Shown: positions 6,393-10,245 of the stretch, piece after piece
Numbering within the stretch: position 1 is the stretch's first letter
Layout of the letters: every line of letters starts with the position of its first letter
NCBI GenBank assembly: GCA_025937035.1
Contig: JAICSG010000083.1
Location: 1 to 10,245, forward strand
Direction: 5' to 3'
Length of the DNA: 10,245 nucleotides
DNA from: Thermoanaerobaculia bacterium
GTDB taxonomy: Bacteria > Acidobacteriota > Thermoanaerobaculia > Multivoradales > UBA5704
Translations under genes and position numbers: made by a program
Notes under the pieces: generated by a model
The model's input: the letters and a program-made list of their open reading frames with translations, nothing else
What the model was told of the DNA's origin: nothing
Databases searched by the model: none

Positions 6393-7409
6393 CTACTCCT
6401 CGACCATCTCGATCAGGAAGCCGTGCGTCAGCGAGGCCGGGATCAGAAAACGGTCCCGGCCCTTGTCCTTGAAGACCGGCAGCGTCAGCCCGGTGTTGTG
6501 CTGGACAAGATCGTGCGCGGCCCGCAGATCTCCAACCTCGACGCTGACGCCCAGGATGCCCTCGCCGCGCTCCGCCGCGAAGTCCGCCACCAGGCCGGGG
6601 CCGTCCGGCTCCAGCAGCGCCAGGGTGGCGTTCTTGTAGCGCACCTCGGCGCCACGGCCGCCCAGATATTGGATTTTCTTATGCTTGAATTTTATTTCCA
6701 GACCCAGCCCCTGGTAGAAATCGATCGCCGCGTCCAGATCCGATACCACCAGCCAGAGGGTATCGATCTTCCGCGCCGTATTGGGATGCGGCCGGGGCGC
6801 CAGGACGGGGAAATCGTGGAACATCTGCTGCACCTGGGCCTCGTCATAATCCAGGAAGAAATTCGAGTTGTCCGGCGCCACGCGGGAGACGAGGATGATC
6901 GATTGCCAGAGCGGGCTGAAGCCGAAGACCTGGCCTGTCGACTCGATCGTCAGCGGCGGCGCCGGGATCGGCCCCACGGCGGGATAGCCGGCGCCGTTCA
7001 GGAAGCTGAGCGTCTGCGTGGCATTCACCACCTCGGTACCGTAGAACTTGCCCCCCTCGTGCTGATCCAGAAAATCGAGGAACGGCGCGGTGAAGTCGTT
7101 CCGCTCGGTGAACGCGTCGACCTCCAGATACGAGAGATCGTCGAACCAGATCAGCCGGTTCTTCGCCCCGATGGGAGAGAGCAGAGCCGGCGTGACGGCG
7201 AACCCGAGCTGGTCGGCCAGCACGCTCGTATCGGCGTCGAAATTCTCCAGCCGCACCAGCGAGGCCACATGGTCGATCCCCCGGCCATCCCCCAGCCCCT
7301 GCGCGCCGGCCCGGGCGCCGAGGGCCAGCAGGCCGCAGATCAAAATTCCAAGGATTCGTCGCTCGGTCGTCGTGGGCAGCGCGCCAAGCATGTCGTGATG
7401 GATCGGCAT
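6393..7409 (-). CDS. Exported two-module VOC (glyoxalase-like) protein
   Basis: Protein of 338 residues. A charged start (TTTERR) is followed by a hydrophobic run ILGILICGLLALGARAGA (19-36), a likely signal peptide with cleavage after RAGA. The mature part has a glyoxalase-like module (~44-190) opening with IDHVASLV and containing YLEVDAF, in the style of the glyoxalase-like PF13468 group, and a second VOC half (~214-337) with IDTLWLVVSDLDAAIDFYQGLG, LLEPDG and a terminal GFLIEMVEE. VOC folds bind metals through His/Glu; H47 and E97 are candidate ligands in the first module, and E335 in the second. Substrate unknown. ATG 7409 has GGAG eight bases upstream and lies 5 nt after the fusion hydrolase stop; ATG 7391 is an alternative. 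Secretion of a VOC protein is unusual, since most are cytosolic. Confidence 0.82.
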   Translation of the reverse strand: MPIHHDMLGALPTTTERRILGILICGLLALGARAGAQGLGDGRGIDHVASLVRLENFDADTSVLADQLGFAVTPALLSPIGAKNRLIWFDDLSYLEVDAFTERNDFTAPFLDFLDQHEGGKFYGTEVVNATQTLSFLNGAGYPAVGPIPAPPLTIESTGQVFGFSPLWQSIILVSRVAPDNSNFFLDYDEAQVQQMFHDFPVLAPRPHPNTARKIDTLWLVVSDLDAAIDFYQGLGLEIKFKHKKIQYLGGRGAEVRYKNATLALLEPDGPGLVADFAAERGEGILGVSVEVGDLRAAHDLVQHNTGLTLPVFKDKGRDRFLIPASLTHGFLIEMVEE

Positions 7410-7414
7410 CGATC

Positions 7415-9430
7415 TCACTCCACCAGCTCGCCGCCCCAGGAGGCCGGGTCGACGTCCGCGATCGTCTGGGAGAAGGTCCAGCGATGCCCGCCGGGGTCTT
7501 CCGCGGTGTACTGCCGCTCGCCAAAGGGATAGTCGGTGGGCGGGTTGACGATCACCGCGCCGGCCTGCCGGGCGCGGTCGCAATGCGCGTCAGCATCGGC
7601 CACGCGGACCAGAACGGAATGGTTTCGATCCCCCGAAGAGGATCTCTCGCCCTCGGCGGCGACGACGGCCCCGTCGCCGAACGTGAGCTGGATGCGATGG
7701 TCGGCGATCCGCAGCCGTTCCTTGAATCCAAACGCGCGGCAGAGCCATTCGGCCGCCTCGCGCACGTCCGGATAATTCAGCACCGGAATCACCGTGGTGG
7801 GAGGGATGGAGCGGTTCGGCGGGAGATCAGACCGCAATGCCTGAGCGCGGGCCGCCGCCCGCTCGAGACGGTGGGCGCGCAGGTGGCCCTCGGCCGTGCT
7901 CACGCACACCAGCCGGAAATTCGACACGACCACCTGGCCTTTCACATTGCCCGCCGCCGCCAGATAGTAGATGCGGAACGGGACGGTGCCCGACACGTCG
8001 ATGTTGATCGCCACCGGATTCATCCCCTGGGGCGCCGACACGCCGTCCATCACCAGGAGAACCTCCTGTTCGTGCTCCTCCGGCGACTCCGCGGTCACCA
8101 CCAGATAATCGCCCGGCTGGGGCGCCGTCCAGTAGACGTCGAAGGCAATGCCGTAGCCATCGCCTTCGAGGGAATTCGGATAGGTCCCTGAAAAGATCGA
8201 ATAGGCCGGCCAAGTGCCGGCGGAGCCGAAGCGCAGACCGCTCGCCGGATTACCCGATACGTTGCCCTGGGTGCTGACCCGCGTCACCGCCAGAGGCTCC
8301 GTCGTGTAGCAGTAGGTGCCGCGGATCGACGTGCCGGGCTGGAGGGACCACTGGCTCTTCTGGTTCGTGCCGGTGGGCCAGCCCTGATTGAGCGCCGGCT
8401 GATGGATCGAGGGCGGCGGCGGCCAGGCGAAGCCGAGCAGCGGCTCGTTCTGGCGGCGGGAGCCGGCGGCGGCGCCGGCGTAGAAGGCCGCGGCGTAGGT
8501 GTGCTGGTCGCCGGGGTCGTCGCGGTCGTATAGCTGAGACGGCGCGAGGGCCACCTCGACGACGTTCTGCAGCTTGGCCGAGCCGGCGTAGCCTTTGCCG
8601 AAATAGGAGGCGTAGTTGTCGATGAAAGCGCCGGAGACGATGCCGGGGTCCGGGCCGGCGGACGGGTCGGCGATCTCCATCAGCTCCAGGTAGAAGCCCA
8701 GCAGGTTGGCGCCGTTGCCATACAGGGGCGTATCGCTCTCCGGCGCGTCGAGGATGGTGAGCTGGGCCACCCGCCGGGCCCGGCGCTGCAACGTCAGAGC
8801 CGCCACGGTGGCGACCTTGGAGCCGTGGCTGTGGCCGATGAGGCGCAACCGGCTGCCGGGCGTGCTCCAGAACGGCGCGGCGATGGCCTCCTCCAGGGCG
8901 TTGGCGAGCCGGATGCCGTTGATGTCGGTGTAGGCCTCGGACTGATAGACCTCGTCCTTGTCGCTGTAGGAGCCGCCGGTCGCCGATTCGTCGATCCACG
9001 AGTACGCCAGGACGATCGAGCTCGGCTGCCAGGACACGATCGAGGGCAGCATGCCGACGGAGATGCCGAACGACGGCGACAGGGGAGCCGACACCGGCGA
9101 CCACGCCCAATCGGAGGCCCAGTAACCTCCGGCGCTCGCCTGCATACCCCACCAGAGGAGATTGCCGCCATTCTTCTCGACGACCGCCCGGTAGCCCGGC
9201 GCCCAGCCGTGCGCCACCACGTAGATCATCACCGGCCCGCCGCCGCCGAGACTTCCCGCGGCCACCGGCTTGAAGCTGGTAGACGGACTGGTGCGGGAGG
9301 GCACCGACTTGCTGTAGCCGGTCCACTGCCAGAGGCGCTGGAGGTTGGTGAAGCTGTTGCCGTGCACGGCGTCGGCCCAATCCGACGGGCCGTTGTGTGG
9401 GGCGGGCGGGGCGGGAATCTGGCTCGACAT
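7415..9430 (-). CDS. Lipase-like alpha/beta hydrolase fused to a C-terminal VOC domain
   Basis: Protein of 671 residues with three regions. Residues ~65-340 look like an alpha/beta hydrolase: VMIYVVAHGWAPGY (67-80) as the oxyanion-hole strand, then IGHSHGSK (198-205), a GxSxG nucleophile elbow with Ser201; Asp228 (LTILDAP) and His310 (DQHTYAAAFY) are likely triad partners. Residues ~365-510 form a beta-rich region (DVYWTAPQPGDYLVV, VPFRIYYLAA) like a carbohydrate- or ligand-binding sandwich. Residues ~545-660 are a VOC domain of the PhnB-like kind (VIPVLNYPDVREAAEWLCRAFGF; YPFGERQYTAEDPGGHRW). The frame is continuous with no sign of a frameshift. No signal peptide is evident, and no strong ribosome site precedes ATG 9430. 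It heads the minus-strand run and is followed after 5 nt by another VOC gene. Ester substrate and VOC ligand are unknown. Confidence 0.8.
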   Translation of the reverse strand: MSSQIPAPPAPHNGPSDWADAVHGNSFTNLQRLWQWTGYSKSVPSRTSPSTSFKPVAAGSLGGGGPVMIYVVAHGWAPGYRAVVEKNGGNLLWWGMQASAGGYWASDWAWSPVSAPLSPSFGISVGMLPSIVSWQPSSIVLAYSWIDESATGGSYSDKDEVYQSEAYTDINGIRLANALEEAIAAPFWSTPGSRLRLIGHSHGSKVATVAALTLQRRARRVAQLTILDAPESDTPLYGNGANLLGFYLELMEIADPSAGPDPGIVSGAFIDNYASYFGKGYAGSAKLQNVVEVALAPSQLYDRDDPGDQHTYAAAFYAGAAAGSRRQNEPLLGFAWPPPPSIHQPALNQGWPTGTNQKSQWSLQPGTSIRGTYCYTTEPLAVTRVSTQGNVSGNPASGLRFGSAGTWPAYSIFSGTYPNSLEGDGYGIAFDVYWTAPQPGDYLVVTAESPEEHEQEVLLVMDGVSAPQGMNPVAINIDVSGTVPFRIYYLAAAGNVKGQVVVSNFRLVCVSTAEGHLRAHRLERAAARAQALRSDLPPNRSIPPTTVIPVLNYPDVREAAEWLCRAFGFKERLRIADHRIQLTFGDGAVVAAEGERSSSGDRNHSVLVRVADADAHCDRARQAGAVIVNPPTDYPFGERQYTAEDPGGHRWTFSQTIADVDPASWGGELVE

Positions 9431-9450
9431 GCCCGGATACTAGCGCTTTC

Positions 9451-9477
9451 TTGACCCCCATCCGGCCAAGCTAGAAT
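9451..9477 (+). promoter_or_regulatory. Possible sigma70-type promoter
   Basis: TTGACC at 9451-9456 and TAGAAT at 9472-9477 resemble -35 and -10 boxes, with a spacer of 15 bases, shorter than the preferred 17. It lies in the divergent gap between the hydrolase gene (minus) and the receiver-domain remnant (plus), about 20 bases before the remnant's ribosome site. It could also drive the cupredoxin gene downstream. Confidence 0.3.
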
Positions 9478-9508
9478 AGAAGGCCTCGACTTCGTCCGGA
9501 GAGGAAAT

Positions 9509-9628
9509 GTGACACCGCCTGCAATCCCGGATCTCCCGGATCTCCCCCACCGCCCCTTACGCGTCCTGGTCGCCGAAGACAATCCGATCAACCAGCGCAG
9601 CTGGTTTGAACCCTCCGCCCCTGCGTGA
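9509..9628 (+). pseudogene. Truncated response-regulator receiver domain
   Basis: A 39-codon frame starts at GTG 9509 with a good ribosome site (GGAGAGG at 9498-9504). After a Pro/Leu-rich lead it reads LRVLVAEDNPINQR (17-30), the exact form of the first strand and acidic pair (E23, D24) of a receiver domain, as seen in response regulators and hybrid histidine kinases. Homology stops after NQR at about 9598, and the frame runs into unrelated SWFEPSAPA and a stop. The rest of the domain (phospho-acceptor Asp, Thr/Ser, Lys) is absent downstream in any plus-strand frame I can see. The start, promoter-like boxes and ribosome site look intact, so this is the 5' end of a gene cut off by deletion or insertion. 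A 9-bp tandem repeat (TCCCGGATC twice) codes for part of the lead. Confidence 0.72.
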
Positions 9629-9666
9629 GAACTTACATATGCGGAGCTTCGCTCCGTACGGTTCTC
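9627..9666 (+). other. Imperfect hairpin upstream of the cupredoxin gene
   Basis: Outer arms GAGAAC (9627-9632) and GTTCTC (9661-9666) enclose an inner perfect 6-bp stem, CGGAGC (9642-9647) with GCTCCG (9651-9656), around a TTC loop. The unpaired segment is TTACATATG on the left against TACG on the right. A pyrimidine-rich stretch (TCTCTTT) follows, then the ribosome site of the next gene. It could be a leader structure, a weak terminator, or a degraded group II intron end: the right half GTACGGTTC resembles domain V. Confidence 0.5.
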
Positions 9667-9686
9667 TCTTTGAAAGGAGGCCTCTC

Positions 9687-10172
9687 ATGCATCTCGGGCT
9701 CACTCGCAGGCTCCCGTTCACGATCGTCCTCCTCGTCTCCGCCGTCCTCCTCCTGCCCCATCCCGGCAAGGCCCAGGAAAAAAACGCCCAGGAAAAGAAT
9801 TCGCATCTCCAGGTCATCGTCCCCGACGAGGACCGGTTCACGCCGTTCGCGCAGACCGTCCACGTGGGCGACTCGGTGAAATGGATCAACATGGACACCG
9901 ACGATCACACGGTGGTGAGCGATGATTTCCTCAACACCACCGGCCGGTTCGGCCTGAACGTGGTCATCAAGGGGACCGACAACAACAACGGCAAGCCGGG
10001 GACGTACACCCTCCGCTTCAACGCGCCCGGCACCTTCGTCTACTACTGCCGCTTCCACTCCCATCTCGACGCCCACCACCAGCCCACCGCCCCCGGGCCC
10101 GACGGCGGCATTCAGGCGGACGACGGCAACTTCGGCACGCCGATGATGGGAGTGATCACGGTGCTGCCGTAA
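9687..10172 (+). CDS. Exported plastocyanin/azurin-type cupredoxin
   Basis: Type-1 blue-copper-like protein of 161 residues. Signal peptide: RR at 7-8, hydrophobic FTIVLLVSAVLLLP (11-24), cleavage probably after GKA (27-29). The cupredoxin fold follows: HVGDSVKWINMDTDDHTV (59-76) with ligand His74, the strand GTYTLRFNAPGTFVYYC, then Cys121 and His124 (C-R-F-H), and a Met (153 or 154) in TPMMGVITVLP. About 28 residues rich in His, Pro and Gly sit between CxxH and the Met, where short plastocyanins have about 4. Expected role: periplasmic electron transfer or copper binding. A 15-bp tandem repeat encodes AQEKN twice just after the signal peptide. ATG 9687 has AAAGGAGG six bases upstream; extending to 9606 would add 27 residues read through the hairpin, which is unlikely. 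Confidence 0.88.
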   Translation: MHLGLTRRLPFTIVLLVSAVLLLPHPGKAQEKNAQEKNSHLQVIVPDEDRFTPFAQTVHVGDSVKWINMDTDDHTVVSDDFLNTTGRFGLNVVIKGTDNNNGKPGTYTLRFNAPGTFVYYCRFHSHLDAHHQPTAPGPDGGIQADDGNFGTPMMGVITVLP

Positions 10173-10186
10173 AAGAAACCTCTGTG

Positions 10187-10245
10187 GGGGCGGCCCTGTG
10201 TGGCCGCCCTGGGTGGGGTGCCTTTCGCGAGCAGGGCGGCCACAC
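10187..10245. repeat. Three-armed GC-rich palindromic repeat
   Basis: GGGCGGCC (10188-10195) and GGCCGCCC (10202-10209) form an 8-bp stem with a 6-nt loop. The same left arm returns at the window edge: GTGTGGCCGCCCTG (10198-10211) is the perfect inverse of CAGGGCGGCCACAC (10232-10245), with a 20-nt spacer. The middle arm can pair with either neighbour, but not both at once. It lies 15 nt after the cupredoxin stop. No T-run follows, so it looks more like an interspersed palindromic (REP-like) element than a classical terminator, though it may end or protect the mRNA. It may continue past the window. Confidence 0.6.

Noticed and set aside
9627..9666. Firm call of group II intron domain V
   Set aside because: The catalytic bulge and the matching left arm are missing; only the right half resembles the family, so it is kept as a hypothesis.
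10188..10209. Intrinsic terminator for the cupredoxin gene
   Set aside because: The stem is strong but there is no T-run after it, and the arm repeats further on, so a repeat element explains it better.

Overview
A strongly GC-rich bacterial segment with tightly packed genes. Domain types and Gram-negative-style exported proteins (a Tat-type signal, an exported cupredoxin) suggest a high-GC soil or environmental lineage such as Acidobacteriota, Myxococcota or a relative. No 16S or other phylogenetic marker is present, so the taxonomy is a guess.

Region 1 (about 232-3545, + strand) is a six-gene stressosome-type partner-switching operon: RsbS scaffold (STAS), RsbT-type kinase with an extra ~100-residue N-terminal module, RsbX-type PP2C phosphatase, a SpoIIAA/SEC14-type STAS protein without a phosphorylatable residue, an RsbR-type sensor-scaffold (HAMP-like N-terminus, coiled coil, STAS), and a second RsbT/RsbW-like ATPase. 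The phospho-acceptor serine of RsbS and both regulatory threonines of RsbR are kept. In the Bacillus model, the kinase RsbT sits on RsbR/RsbS, phosphorylates them under stress and leaves to act on an output partner; RsbX resets the system. Here no rsbU, GGDEF, cyclase or sigma-factor output is visible, and two non-standard members (the SEC14-type STAS and the second kinase) occupy the operon. This is the most interesting part of the window.

Region 2 (3542-9430, - strand) is a run of six genes reading toward the stressosome operon and colliding with it at a shared CTAG: lipase-like hydrolase fused to a VOC domain, exported two-module VOC protein, Tat-exported M20-family hydrolase homologue with several metal ligands replaced, DUF1304-type membrane protein, another small membrane protein, and a YbgC/4HBT-type thioesterase. 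The first four are nearly contiguous (gaps of 4-11 nt) and probably co-transcribed. The last two follow a 92-nt gap that holds a small terminator-like hairpin.

Region 3 (9431-10245, + strand) starts with a divergent control region and a well-initiated but truncated response-regulator receiver domain (9509-9628). An imperfect hairpin follows, resembling in part the 3' side of a group II intron domain V. Then come an exported plastocyanin-type cupredoxin with a perfect Shine-Dalgarno sequence and, at the window edge, a three-armed palindromic GC-rich repeat.
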